Positions 1 to 7,366 of a DNA stretch of 64,000 bases are shown here, piece by piece. Each line of letters opens with the position of its first letter. Position 1 is the first letter of the stretch. Source of the DNA: Streptomyces piniterrae (lineage in GTDB: Bacteria > Actinomycetota > Actinomycetes > Streptomycetales > Streptomycetaceae); assembly GCF_005048155.1 (NCBI RefSeq), contig NZ_SUMB01000007.1, positions 186,001-250,000 of the forward strand. The letters are read 5' to 3'. The translations under genes and the position numbers were made by a program. The notes under the pieces were generated by a model. That model saw nothing but the letters and a program-made list of their open reading frames with translations, did not search any database and had not been told where the DNA came from.

Positions 1-654
1 GAGGGCGACCTGACCGTCGCCCCGATCACCGCCGAGGGCAAGCACGTCGTCGTCATCGGCGGTGGCGACACCGGCGCGGACTGCGTCGGCACCGCCCACC
101 GCCAGGGCGCGGCCTCCGTCACCCAGCTGGAGATCATGCCCAAGCCGGGCGAGGAGCGGAACCCGGGCCAGCCCTGGCCGACGTTCCCGATGCTCTACAA
201 GGTCACCTCCGCGCACGAGGAGGGCGGCGAGCGGGTCTACTCCGTCTCCACCACCCACTTCGAGGGCGACGAGGACGGCAACGTCAAGGCGCTGCACCTG
301 ATCGAGGTGGAGTTCAAGGACGGCAAGCTGGAGCAGAAGCCCGGCACCGAGCGGGTCATCCCCGCCGAGCTGGTCACCCTCGCGATGGGCTTCACCGGCA
401 CCGACCAGGAGAACGGCCTGGTCTCCCAGTTCGGCCTGGAGCTGGACGCCCGCGGCAACGTCGCCCGCGACGCGGACTTCGCCACCAACGTCCCCGGCGT
501 GTACGTCGCCGGTGACGCGGGCCGCGGCCAGTCGTTGATCGTGTGGGCCATCGCCGAGGGCCGCTCCGCCGCCCGTGGCGTGGACCGCTTCCTCACCGGA
601 GCCAGCGCCCTGCCGGCCCCCATCAAGCCGACGGATCGCGCGCTGACCGTCTGA
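1..654 (+). CDS. gltD: Glutamate synthase small (beta) subunit, 3' part
   Basis: The frame is open from the first base and ends with TGA at 652-654, giving 217 C-terminal residues; the start lies outside the window. The visible part has a pyridine-nucleotide fold (VVVIGGGDTGADCVGT, about residues 16-31 of the fragment) and the C-terminal FAD motif (GVYVAGDAGRGQSLIVWAI). Both are typical of the NADPH/FAD-binding GltD subunit, which passes electrons to the large GltB subunit that makes glutamate from glutamine and 2-oxoglutarate. The GltD family is about 480-490 residues, so rather more than half is missing to the left. gltB would be expected upstream, outside the window. A strong hairpin follows. 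The call is confident because GltD-specific stretches (PKPGEERNPGQPWPTFPM) are present. Confidence 0.95.
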   Translation, partial: EGDLTVAPITAEGKHVVVIGGGDTGADCVGTAHRQGAASVTQLEIMPKPGEERNPGQPWPTFPMLYKVTSAHEEGGERVYSVSTTHFEGDEDGNVKALHLIEVEFKDGKLEQKPGTERVIPAELVTLAMGFTGTDQENGLVSQFGLELDARGNVARDADFATNVPGVYVAGDAGRGQSLIVWAIAEGRSAARGVDRFLTGASALPAPIKPTDRALTV

Positions 655-708
655 CAGCGCGCCGTCCCGACGGCCCCAGATGTCCCGTACAACGTCGTAC
701 GGAACAAC

Positions 709-748
709 CCGGCGCCTGCCTTCTCCCCGACCGGAGGGCAGGCGCCGG
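709..748 (+). terminator. Hairpin terminator after gltD
   Basis: A perfect 12-bp inverted repeat (CCGGCGCCTGCC / GGCAGGCGCCGG) with a 16-nt loop starts 55 nt after the gltD stop. It also lies just downstream of the convergent flavin-reductase-like gene, so it may serve both. There is no long T tract, as is usual in Streptomyces. Confidence 0.75.
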
Positions 749-781
749 ACCCTTTCCGGGACGCTGTGTCCGCTGAACGCT

Positions 782-1462
782 CTACGGGGCGGGGGTGTTC
801 GACGCGGCACTGCGCTGCCCCGGGAAGCGCCGTCCCAGCCGCTCCGCCAGCTCCCGCGCGGGCACCGGCGCCGGCGGGTGCGACGGCACGCCCGAGGGCC
901 GGAAGTCATGCACCGGCGGGCACCACGCCGACAGTTCGATCCCCCGGTCGCCCATCGGCAGCACCCACCGCGGATCCGCGTGCACCCGCAGCACCTGCGC
1001 CTCGAAACGCGTCCATGCGCCGTCGGTGACCGTCAGCTCGGGAACACAGCGCGCCTCCAACTGCAGCGGGCAGTCCGCCAGCCGGGGCGTCCGCACCATC
1101 TCGGACGGCTCCGTCGGCAGAGCATCGGCCAACTCCGCTTCCGTCAACGGGAGTTGTGCCAACGGTGCCTCCGCCAACGGGAGTTCCGCCAACGGCGGTT
1201 CGGTCAAGGCGATGTCCGATGTTGACACCCCACCGTCCGGCCCCTCCTCGGGCCCCCTACCGGGCGGCGACAGGTTGAAGACCACTTCCGGGCGCACCAC
1301 CAGGTTGCGCGCGGCGCGGCTGCGCGCCGGCAGCCAGGCGCTCACGACCGGGCCGAATTCCCAGGCGATGTCCAGGGCGACCAGCGCGAACGTCCCGTCG
1401 TCGTTCTCCGTCGACAGCAACGCCCGAGTGACCGAACTGCTCTTCTCCAGCACGCATTTCAT
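782..1462 (-). CDS. Flavin reductase-like (FMN-binding split-barrel) protein with repeat insertion
   Basis: 226 residues, ATG start at 1462. Residues 1-66 (ALLSTENDDGTFALVALDI ... RNLVVRPEVVFNLSPP) resemble the first strands of a flavin reductase-like domain: substrate-independent FMN binding, a no-heme split barrel. Residues from about 115 on (EMVRTPRLADCPLQLEARC, then AQVLRVHADPRWV) match the second half of the fold, where these proteins have E-L-V-x-P-P-R-I-x-E-x-P-V-x-L-E-C. Between the halves sits a run of five-residue repeats (xLPLAE/T) encoded by a 15-bp tandem repeat. It is divergent from an ArsR regulator, so it is probably that regulator's target. Likely a cytosolic flavin or pyridine-nucleotide oxidoreductase; the substrate is unknown. 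Confidence 0.7.
   Translation of the reverse strand: MKCVLEKSSSVTRALLSTENDDGTFALVALDIAWEFGPVVSAWLPARSRAARNLVVRPEVVFNLSPPGRGPEEGPDGGVSTSDIALTEPPLAELPLAEAPLAQLPLTEAELADALPTEPSEMVRTPRLADCPLQLEARCVPELTVTDGAWTRFEAQVLRVHADPRWVLPMGDRGIELSAWCPPVHDFRPSGVPSHPPAPVPARELAERLGRRFPGQRSAASNTPAP
1128..1202. repeat. Five 15-bp tandem repeats inside the flavin reductase-like gene
   Basis: Units begin at 1128, 1143, 1158, 1173 and 1188 with the consensus GCCAACGGGAGTTCC on the plus strand. The gene is read on the minus strand, where each unit encodes about five residues (LPLAE-like). The length is a multiple of three, so the frame is kept. Confidence 0.85.
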
Positions 1463-1478
1463 GATTCTTAGGATAGAA

Positions 1479-1493
1479 GCCGAATCATTCGGC
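1479..1493. promoter_or_regulatory. Perfect palindrome in divergent intergenic region (candidate ArsR operator)
   Basis: GCCGAAT-C-ATTCGGC is a perfect 7+1+7 palindrome 16 bp upstream of the flavin reductase-like ATG and 47 bp upstream of the ArsR ATG. An overlapping inverted pair, ATGATTC (1461-1467) and GAATCAT (1482-1488), adds to the symmetry. This is where an autoregulatory dimeric ArsR repressor would bind. The assignment is inference. Confidence 0.55.
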
Positions 1494-1504
1494 GCTCACC
1501 GAAG

Positions 1505-1541
1505 TGTGATGAACGCTTACTCTCCGCATACTCTCTGCACA
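1505..1541 (+). promoter_or_regulatory. Probable leaderless promoter of the ArsR gene
   Basis: There is no purine-rich ribosome-binding site before the ATG at 1541. A TACTCT hexamer (1529-1534) sits exactly where a -10 box would be if transcription began at the ATG, and a weak -35-like TGTGAT lies at 1505-1510. The 11-bp segment TACTCTCCGCA is duplicated in tandem with one mismatch (1518-1528, 1529-1539). Confidence 0.4.
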
Positions 1542-2302
1542 TGAACCGACCGGAAGTCGATCACGAAAGCGCCGCCGAAACCCCGGACCTGGCCGCCCTC
1601 GCGTCGCTGCTCGCGGACCGCACCCGCGCCGCCATCTGCATCGCCCTGCTGGACGGCGGCGCCTGGAGCGCGGGCGAACTGGCCGAATACGCCGCGGTGG
1701 CCCCCTCGACCACCACCGAACACCTCAACCTGCTGGTCGCCGGCGGCCTGCTGGCCGAGGAACGGCAGGGCCGGCGGCGCTACGTACGCCTGGCCGGTCC
1801 CGACACCGCGGAAGCCCTGGAGAACCTCGCCGGACTGGCCCCCTACCGCCAGGTCCCGGTCCGCTCCCTCGCCGAGGCCAACCACCGCAGGGCCCTGCAC
1901 CACGCCAGGACCTGCTACGACCACATCGCGGGCGCGCTCGGCGTCGCCATCGCCGAGACGATGACCGAACGCGGCCTGCTGGTCAGGGACTACGGGCCGG
2001 CGCTGACCCGGGCGGGCGCGTCCTGGCTCGGCGACCTGGGCATCCCCGACGCGGGTCCGTCCGCCGCCCACCGGGCCCACGTCCGCACCTGCCTCGACTG
2101 GACCGTGCGACGGCAGCACCTCTCCGGCGCGGTCGGCGCCGCCCTCTGCCGGCACGCCCTCGACCAGAAGTGGATCACCAAGGCCCCCACCACCCGCATC
2201 ATCACCGTCACCGAGATCGGCCGGGCGGCCTTCCGCCGCCACCTGGGGCTGGCCGAGGACGTCCTCACACCCTCCCTGACGCTGCTGCCGCCGCGCGCCT
2301 GA
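1541..2302 (+). CDS. ArsR-family winged-helix transcriptional regulator
   Basis: 253 residues. An N-terminal winged helix-turn-helix spans residues 12-90: LADRTRAAICIALLDGG, then the recognition region AGELAEYAAVAPSTTTEHL and a wing ending RRRYVRLAG. About 160 C-terminal residues follow, including C-terminal HTH-like segments (HYGP..GASWLGDLGI). This longer ArsR type is common in Streptomyces beside small oxidoreductases. No CxCxxC-type metal site is visible at the recognition helix, so a non-metal ligand is possible. It probably represses itself and the divergent flavin-reductase-like gene through the palindrome at 1479-1493. Confidence 0.85.
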   Translation: MNRPEVDHESAAETPDLAALASLLADRTRAAICIALLDGGAWSAGELAEYAAVAPSTTTEHLNLLVAGGLLAEERQGRRRYVRLAGPDTAEALENLAGLAPYRQVPVRSLAEANHRRALHHARTCYDHIAGALGVAIAETMTERGLLVRDYGPALTRAGASWLGDLGIPDAGPSAAHRAHVRTCLDWTVRRQHLSGAVGAALCRHALDQKWITKAPTTRIITVTEIGRAAFRRHLGLAEDVLTPSLTLLPPRA

Positions 2303-2409
2303 CGCGTCCCACCCACCGGGGCGGTCGGCTGCCGCCCCTCCGCGAGCCGGGCCGGGAAACCACCCGTGGCGACCGGCCCCCAACGCACCGATATCACCCG
2401 GATCAGTGA

Positions 2410-2429
2410 CCCGCCCCGCTTGTGGCGGG
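2410..2429. terminator. Short hairpin between convergent ArsR and lipoprotein genes
   Basis: CCCGCC (2410-2415) and GGCGGG (2424-2429) form a 6-bp stem with an 8-nt loop directly after the lipoprotein stop codon on the minus strand. It is weak and small. Confidence 0.4.
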
Positions 2430-2435
2430 CGGCCG

Positions 2436-2966
2436 TCACTTCCCGGCGAGTTGTTTCCCGGTCGCCGCGTCCACGATCTTCCGGTCGTCCAGCGGGCTCG
2501 TCAGCCGCACCTTCACCTTGTCGGTGGCGAGCTGCTCGGTGCACATGCCCTTCGCATTCTTCTTCTTGCTCCAGCCGGCGACCACCACGAAGCCCTTCGA
2601 CTCGTGGGTGTGCACACCGTATTTCGCATCGCACGCACCGTGTCCGACGGTCACCGTGATCTCCCGTGTCGCGGTGTCCTTCGGCCGGTCCGCGCCCACC
2701 AGCGGCAGCATCGCGTCCTTCCGCCCGGAGACCGGGGAGACCTTCGGCCAGTCCCGCTCGATCTGGTCCGCCCGCCGCTCGAAGGGATCCTGCTTCTTCG
2801 GTGGTTCCGTGCCCACCTTCTGTGTCTGGCCGCCGCAGCCGGACAGCGCGACGGTGCCGGTGGCCGCCATCGCCAGCACGGCGGCCACCGCACGGGAACG
2901 GGCACGAGAACGGGAACCGGGATGGATGCCGTTACGGGTGTCGGTATGGGTACGGGGACGTGGCAT
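2436..2966 (-). CDS. Secreted lipoprotein of unknown function
   Basis: 176 residues, ATG at 2966 behind a strong GAGGAGG site. The N terminus is basic (RSRARSRAVAAVL), then a hydrophobic stretch leads to the lipobox LSGC (Cys at about residue 44), so the mature protein should be a membrane-anchored lipoprotein facing outward. The mature part has a charged region followed by a small domain with two cysteines (GACDAKYG and GMCTEQ) that could form a disulfide. No known family was recognised. It stands alone between an ArsR gene and an MBL hydrolase. Confidence 0.75.
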   Translation of the reverse strand: MPRPRTHTDTRNGIHPGSRSRARSRAVAAVLAMAATGTVALSGCGGQTQKVGTEPPKKQDPFERRADQIERDWPKVSPVSGRKDAMLPLVGADRPKDTATREITVTVGHGACDAKYGVHTHESKGFVVVAGWSKKKNAKGMCTEQLATDKVKVRLTSPLDDRKIVDAATGKQLAGK

Positions 2967-3028
2967 GTCCTACCTCCTCTGATCGCCGATGGGACGTGCC
3001 AGCCGGGATCCCGGTTCCGGTCCCGTTG

Positions 3029-3065
3029 CTCCCCCACGCCTTAAGGGCGCGGGAGGTACCCCCAC
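3029..3065. repeat. Streptomyces-type intergenic hairpin repeat (GGGAGGTACCCCC)
   Basis: CTCCCCCACGCC - TTAA - GGGCGCGGGAG forms an imperfect stem-loop followed by GTACCCCCAC. From memory, such GGGAGGTACCCCC-containing hairpins are scattered in Streptomyces intergenic DNA. Here it lies between two divergently transcribed genes. Confidence 0.4.
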
Positions 3066-3131
3066 CCAGCTCAATCCGCCCACGGCGCAACCCCGGGAGC
3101 GCCGGGGCCCGAGCCCGTTAGCGTCCGGGGC

Positions 3132-3866
3132 ATGGACACCGTCACCCTCACCGAGATCACCCCGGACGTCTGGCAACTCCCGTTCCCCGTCGGGCATGTG
3201 TATCTCGTCGCCCTGCCCGAGGACGGCTACGCCGCCGTCGACACCGGCATCCCCGGCTCCGCGCCCGCCATCCTCGACGCGCTCGCCCGGCTCGGCGCGA
3301 AGCCGGCCGCGCTGCGCCAGATCGTGATCACCCACTCCCACATCGACCACATGGGATCGGCGGCCGACCTGGCCGACGCCACCGGCGCCCGCGTCCTGGC
3401 CGGCGCGCAGGACGCACCGGTCATCCGCGGCACCGTCCCCGAGCCCCCGCCCGTGTACACCCCGGCCGAACGTGTCCTGCACGAAGGGGTCATGGCGGGC
3501 TTCGCCGACGCCGGGCTGCCGCCGCTGCGCCCTGTCGAGGTGGATGTCGAACTGTACGAGGGGGACACCCTGGACGACTGGGCGGAGCCCGTCCGGGTGC
3601 TGCACGTCCCCGGCCACACACCGGGCGGAATCGCGCTGTACCTCCCCGAGAGCGGCCTGCTGTTCCCGGGCGACATCATCGGCTCCGGCGAGGGCCGGGC
3701 GGTCCTCGGCCCGTTCAACGTCGACCGCGAGGTGGCCATCGCCTCCTTCCGCCGGCTCGCCACCCTCGACGGCCTGGAGATCGTGTGCGTACCGCACGGC
3801 GAGCCGATCCGCACCGGCGCGCGCGACGTCCTGGCGGCCGCCACCCCGGAAAAGGACTGGCTGTGA
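3132..3866 (+). CDS. MBL-fold metallo-hydrolase
   Basis: 244 residues. The zinc-binding signature THSHIDHMG places His68, His70, Asp72 and His73. A second His is in HVPGHTPGG, the bridging Asp in LLFPGDIIG, and the last His in VPHGEPI, so the binuclear metal site looks complete. The family hydrolyses thioesters, lactones, phosphodiesters and similar bonds; the substrate cannot be read from sequence. The stop overlaps the GTG start of the next gene (GTGA), so the two are probably co-translated. The start chosen is the ATG 11 nt after GCGTCCGGGG; no better start is visible. Confidence 0.88.
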   Translation: MDTVTLTEITPDVWQLPFPVGHVYLVALPEDGYAAVDTGIPGSAPAILDALARLGAKPAALRQIVITHSHIDHMGSAADLADATGARVLAGAQDAPVIRGTVPEPPPVYTPAERVLHEGVMAGFADAGLPPLRPVEVDVELYEGDTLDDWAEPVRVLHVPGHTPGGIALYLPESGLLFPGDIIGSGEGRAVLGPFNVDREVAIASFRRLATLDGLEIVCVPHGEPIRTGARDVLAAATPEKDWL

Positions 3867-4396
3867 GCCAGCGTCCCGGCGCGCCCGCCGGGCCGACCGC
3901 GTCGTCCGTCACGCTGCCGCTGACCGTCCGCGATCTGCTGCCCGCCGACCTGCCGTCCTGCGGCTGGGCCGGGACCCCGCTCCATCTGGCCAACGTGGCA
4001 CGGCAGTTGGACCGGGCCCGCCGCGGCGAGGTCGACTACCTCGCGGTCTGCACACCGTCCGGAGCGCCGGTCGCGAAGTGCGGCATCGACTACCGGGTAC
4101 GGGAGGGCGCCGGCACGCTCTGGCAACTCGCGGTGCTGCCCGCGCTCCAGTCCTGCGGCATCGGCGGCCTGCTCGTCTCCGCCGCCGAACGACGGATAGT
4201 CGGCCGTGGCCTGAGCCGCGCCGAACTCTCCGTCGAGGAGGACAACCCGCGTGCGCGTGCCCTCTACGAGCGGCTGGGCTATACCGCGTACGGGCAGGAG
4301 ACCGAGTCCTGGGACCAGCAGGGGCCGGACGGGGTGGTGCGGCGCCATGAGGCGGTGTGCACGCTGATGCGGAAGGAGCTCGAACGGCCCCTGTGA
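3863..4396 (+). CDS. GNAT-family N-acetyltransferase
   Basis: 177 residues from the GTG at 3863, which overlaps the upstream stop (GTGA) and has GGAAAAGGA just before it. The GNAT core is visible: WQLAVLPALQSCGIGGLLVSA (the Q/R-x-x-G-x-G/A acetyl-CoA loop is QSCGIG) and the C-terminal ENPRARALYERLGY-type motif (EEDNPRARALYERLGYTAYG). It would transfer an acetyl group from acetyl-CoA to an amine in the cytosol; the acceptor is unknown. Coupling to the MBL hydrolase suggests a shared function. Confidence 0.85.
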   Translation: MSQRPGAPAGPTASSVTLPLTVRDLLPADLPSCGWAGTPLHLANVARQLDRARRGEVDYLAVCTPSGAPVAKCGIDYRVREGAGTLWQLAVLPALQSCGIGGLLVSAAERRIVGRGLSRAELSVEEDNPRARALYERLGYTAYGQETESWDQQGPDGVVRRHEAVCTLMRKELERPL

Positions 4397-4488
4397 CCCA
4401 GGTGAGTTGGCGAGGCGGGTGTGGTTCCACAATGGGTACACGGATTCGTCTCGTCGGGCCGCCGGCGTACGGGGGAGAGGGGCACGGT

Positions 4489-5184
4489 ATGCAGCTGCAC
4501 ACCCACGAGTGGGGGGCCGGTGACCGGATCGCGGTGCTGGTCCACGGGATCATGTCGGACCACCGCACCTGGCGCCGGGTCGGCCCGGCGCTGGCCGACC
4601 GCGGCTACCGCGTCATCGGTGTCGATCTGCGCGGCCACGGCCGCAGCCCGCGCGGCCCGTACGGTGCCGAGCTGTTCGCCGGCGACCTCGTGGACACCCT
4701 GCCGGCCGGCCCGGAGATCGCGATCGGGCATTCCCTGGGCGGCCTGGCGTTATCCCTCGCGGTGGAGCGGCTGCGACCGGCCCGCGCCGTCTACAGCGAT
4801 CCGGCGTGGGCCCTCGGCGCCGTCGGCCGGGGGCTGGACCCGGCCGTCTTCGCGCAGCTCAAGGGCGCCTCCCGGGGGGTGGTCAGCGCCTTCAACCCAC
4901 GCTGGGAGGAAGCCGACGTCGACATCGAACTGGCCACGCTGGCGGCCTGGGACAGCGATACCGCACTCGCACTGTCGGGCCCGCACCTGACGGACCACAC
5001 ACCGGAGCGCCCGGTGGTCCCGTCCATGGTGCAGATAGCCGAGAAGGGATTCCTGTTCACCGAGGACGCACCGGCCGGTCTGACGGCCCGCGGCTTCGAG
5101 GTCCGTACGGTGCGGGGCGCCGGCCACACCATCCACCGCGATGACTTCGACGGCTTCATGGCGGGGCTGGACGGCTGGATATAG
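4489..5184 (+). CDS. Alpha/beta hydrolase
   Basis: 231 residues from the ATG at 4489 behind GGGGGAGAGGGG. The fold's landmarks are in order: VLVHGIMSDHRTW (oxyanion-hole HG), DLRGHGRSPRG, the nucleophile elbow GHSLGG, and a late His in RGAGHTIHRDD. The catalytic triad is therefore plausible (Ser in the elbow, His near residue 217, an Asp upstream). The length is somewhat short for the family, whose members are usually 250-290 residues. The substrate is unknown. It follows the GNAT gene by 92 nt. Confidence 0.88.
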   Translation: MQLHTHEWGAGDRIAVLVHGIMSDHRTWRRVGPALADRGYRVIGVDLRGHGRSPRGPYGAELFAGDLVDTLPAGPEIAIGHSLGGLALSLAVERLRPARAVYSDPAWALGAVGRGLDPAVFAQLKGASRGVVSAFNPRWEEADVDIELATLAAWDSDTALALSGPHLTDHTPERPVVPSMVQIAEKGFLFTEDAPAGLTARGFEVRTVRGAGHTIHRDDFDGFMAGLDGWI

Positions 5185-5215
5185 ATCCCGCCGCACGTCC
5201 CCCGCGACCCGCGCG

Positions 5216-6115
5216 CTATGTGTCGCAGTCCAGCAGCGTCCTGCACAGCCCGCAGCGCGCCTGAAGCCGGCCGCGGACCGGGACGCGGATCCGCTGGTGG
5301 CAGGTGGGGCAGGGGAACGACACCCGGAGCGGCGCGGGACCCTCGAAGGCGTAGCCGTCGCCGGGGCCGCGCACCGTTCCGCCGCGCCTCGGATCCTGCG
5401 CCGTACGCCGGTCCTTGGCGTAGCGGAGCCGGGCGGCCCAGCCCGCGGCGGCCAGCGGCGGCCGCCGGGTGTCGTCACGGGCCCGCGCCCGCCCCGCCGT
5501 GTACGCCTCGTACGCCTGCGGGCTGGTGAACCACGGCGCGGGGTCCTCGTCGAAGAACCGCGCGCGTTTCGCCAGCACATAGCCGAATTCCTCCGGCGTC
5601 AGATAGCCGAGCTTCTGCGAGAACGGGCCGTGCTCGCGGTACGCGTCCAACAGCAGCCAGCCGGCGCCGAGATAGGTGGTGGCGGTGTCGGTGAGGATCT
5701 CGTTGTCGCGGGTGCCGGGGAACGACAGGTCCAGCCGGTGCAGATAGACATGCATCACCTCATGGGCGAGCGCGGCACCGATGTCCTTGCGATGTGTCTT
5801 GAAACGTTCGTTGAGCTCGATGAAGTACTCGGGCCCCGCGGTGAGTTCGACGTTCGCGGCATGCTCGATCTCGCGGAAGGACACGACGACGCGGGCATCC
5901 GGCAGCCGGAGATGGCGGACCAGCGCACGGGCCACCCGCTGTGCGCCCAGATACAGGTCCTCGCTGTCGTCGAAGGCCACGTCGACGGGCGGCACGGCGG
6001 CGGCGAAGGTGCTCACGGTGTCGTACGACAGCCGTTTGAAGAGCGCCGTGATGGCCGAACGCACCATGCCGAGATGGGGAAATCCGTGCTCGATGTCACC
6101 GGTACCGGTTGCCAC
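5216..6115 (-). CDS. Putative metallopeptidase with HExxH motif and C-terminal zinc ribbon
   Basis: 299 residues. The central ALAHEVMHVYLHRL carries an HExxH zinc-protease motif (His-Glu-Val-Met-His), followed about 25 residues later by a DTATTYLGAG segment that could supply a third ligand. The C terminus has two CxxC pairs (CPTC and CGLC, about 20 residues apart) forming a probable zinc ribbon, in a basic context. There is no signal peptide or membrane segment, so it should be cytosolic. No named family was recognised. The N-terminal half (residues 1-100) carries no motif. It stands alone and is convergent with the alpha/beta hydrolase. Confidence 0.65.
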   Translation of the reverse strand: MATGTGDIEHGFPHLGMVRSAITALFKRLSYDTVSTFAAAVPPVDVAFDDSEDLYLGAQRVARALVRHLRLPDARVVVSFREIEHAANVELTAGPEYFIELNERFKTHRKDIGAALAHEVMHVYLHRLDLSFPGTRDNEILTDTATTYLGAGWLLLDAYREHGPFSQKLGYLTPEEFGYVLAKRARFFDEDPAPWFTSPQAYEAYTAGRARARDDTRRPPLAAAGWAARLRYAKDRRTAQDPRRGGTVRGPGDGYAFEGPAPLRVSFPCPTCHQRIRVPVRGRLQARCGLCRTLLDCDT

Positions 6116-6199
6116 CCGGCCACTGTACGGGTGACCGGGATCTCCCGGTATGAGCCGTACGGGGCGTGGGTAGTACGGAAGTTGGCCGGATGCGCACCC

Positions 6200-6228
6200 T
6201 TGTCACTCTGATCGGCCCCTCACATAAT
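6200..6228 (+). promoter_or_regulatory. Probable sigma-70-type promoter of the trypsin gene
   Basis: TTGTCA (6200-6205), a 17-nt spacer and CATAAT (6223-6228) match the HrdB-type consensus at 10 of 12 positions. Transcription would start near 6235, leaving a leader of about 150 nt before the TTG start at 6383. Confidence 0.5.
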
Positions 6229-6382
6229 CACAGGGCGCTTTACGGACTCATCCCCCACTGGGTCCGGACGCCTCATGGCGTGCTGCCCGATTCCACGCGC
6301 TCGTTCTCGGCAGTCACGTCCGGCTCCCGGTGGTTGGCATGGGCCCGTCATTGACGTGCAACCCCCCACGAAAGGAAGCCCG

Positions 6383-7195
6383 TTGCGCAGCTACCTGAAG
6401 CACCTCAAGAGAAGTGCCGCCGTCGGCGCGGTCGCCCTGGCCGCCTTCAGCCTCCAGCCCGGCTCCGCCACCGCCGCCCCCGAGCCGACCCCCAGCGGCG
6501 GCAGCCACACCAAGGTCGTCGGCGGCACCAAGGCCGAACAGGGCGAATACCCCTTCATGGTCCGGCTGTCGATGGGCTGTGGCGGCGCCCTGTACGCCAA
6601 GGACATCGTGCTCACCGCGGCGCACTGCGTCGACGGCAGCGGCCCGAACACCGACATCACCGCCACCGCCGGTGTCGTCGACCTGGAGGACTCCAAGGCG
6701 ATCACCGCCAAGTCCACCGAAGTCCTCCAGGCCCCCGGCTACAACGGCAAGGGCAAGGACTGGGCGCTGATCAAGCTCGACAAGGAGATAGACCTCCCCA
6801 CCCTGAAGATCGCCGAGGACGACAAGCTCAACAACGGCGACTTCGAGATCGCCGGCTGGGGCGCCGACAAGGAAGGCGGCGACCAGCAGCGTTACCTCCT
6901 CAAGGCGACCGTCCCGTTCGTCGACGACGACGCCTGCAAGAAGGCGTACGGCGACCAGCTGACCCCGGGCGACGAGATCTGCGCCGGCAAGCTGGACACC
7001 GGCGGCGTCGACACCTGCCAGGGCGACTCCGGTGGCCCGATGTTCCGCAAGGACGACTCCGGCGCCTGGCTCCAGGTCGGCATCGTCTCCTGGGGCGAGG
7101 GCTGCGCACGGCCCGGCAAGCCCGGTGTCTACAGCGAGGTGAGCACCTTCGCCAAGGACATCCAGAAGGCCGCCGGGGACCTGGGCGGCAGCTGA
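6383..7195 (+). CDS. Secreted trypsin-like serine protease (S1 family)
   Basis: 270 residues from a TTG start at 6383, chosen because GAAAGGAAG stands directly before it and the following residues form a classic signal peptide (basic LKHLKRS, hydrophobic AAVGAVALAAFSL, ending ATAAPEP). A short propeptide precedes the activation site KVVGGTKAE. The triad is complete: His81 in LTAAHC, Asp126 in KDWALIKL, Ser216 in GDSGGP. Asp six residues before the Ser (GGVDTCQGDSGGP) implies trypsin-like cleavage after Arg or Lys. It resembles the Streptomyces griseus trypsin family and should act outside the cell. It is flanked by a promoter and a strong terminator, so it is probably a single-gene unit. Confidence 0.92.
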   Translation: MRSYLKHLKRSAAVGAVALAAFSLQPGSATAAPEPTPSGGSHTKVVGGTKAEQGEYPFMVRLSMGCGGALYAKDIVLTAAHCVDGSGPNTDITATAGVVDLEDSKAITAKSTEVLQAPGYNGKGKDWALIKLDKEIDLPTLKIAEDDKLNNGDFEIAGWGADKEGGDQQRYLLKATVPFVDDDACKKAYGDQLTPGDEICAGKLDTGGVDTCQGDSGGPMFRKDDSGAWLQVGIVSWGEGCARPGKPGVYSEVSTFAKDIQKAAGDLGGS

Positions 7196-7209
7196 CCGAG
7201 TGACACGTG

Positions 7210-7236
7210 GGGCCCGGGGACACCGTCCCCGGGCCC
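7210..7236 (+). terminator. Terminator after the trypsin gene
   Basis: GGGCCCGGGGA (7210-7220), a CACCG loop and TCCCCGGGCCC (7226-7236) form a perfect 11-bp stem followed by TTCGCGTTGT. Confidence 0.85.
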
Positions 7237-7366
7237 TTCGCGTTGTGGTCCGCCACGCGCCCCTTTAGTCCAACATCTGTTCCTCTTTTGTCCATAGGCG
7301 CCCACCCCGCACCGGCAGCACGCTGTCCGGCAACAAGCCGTGCCGGTGCGAAGGAGGACAGCGCGC

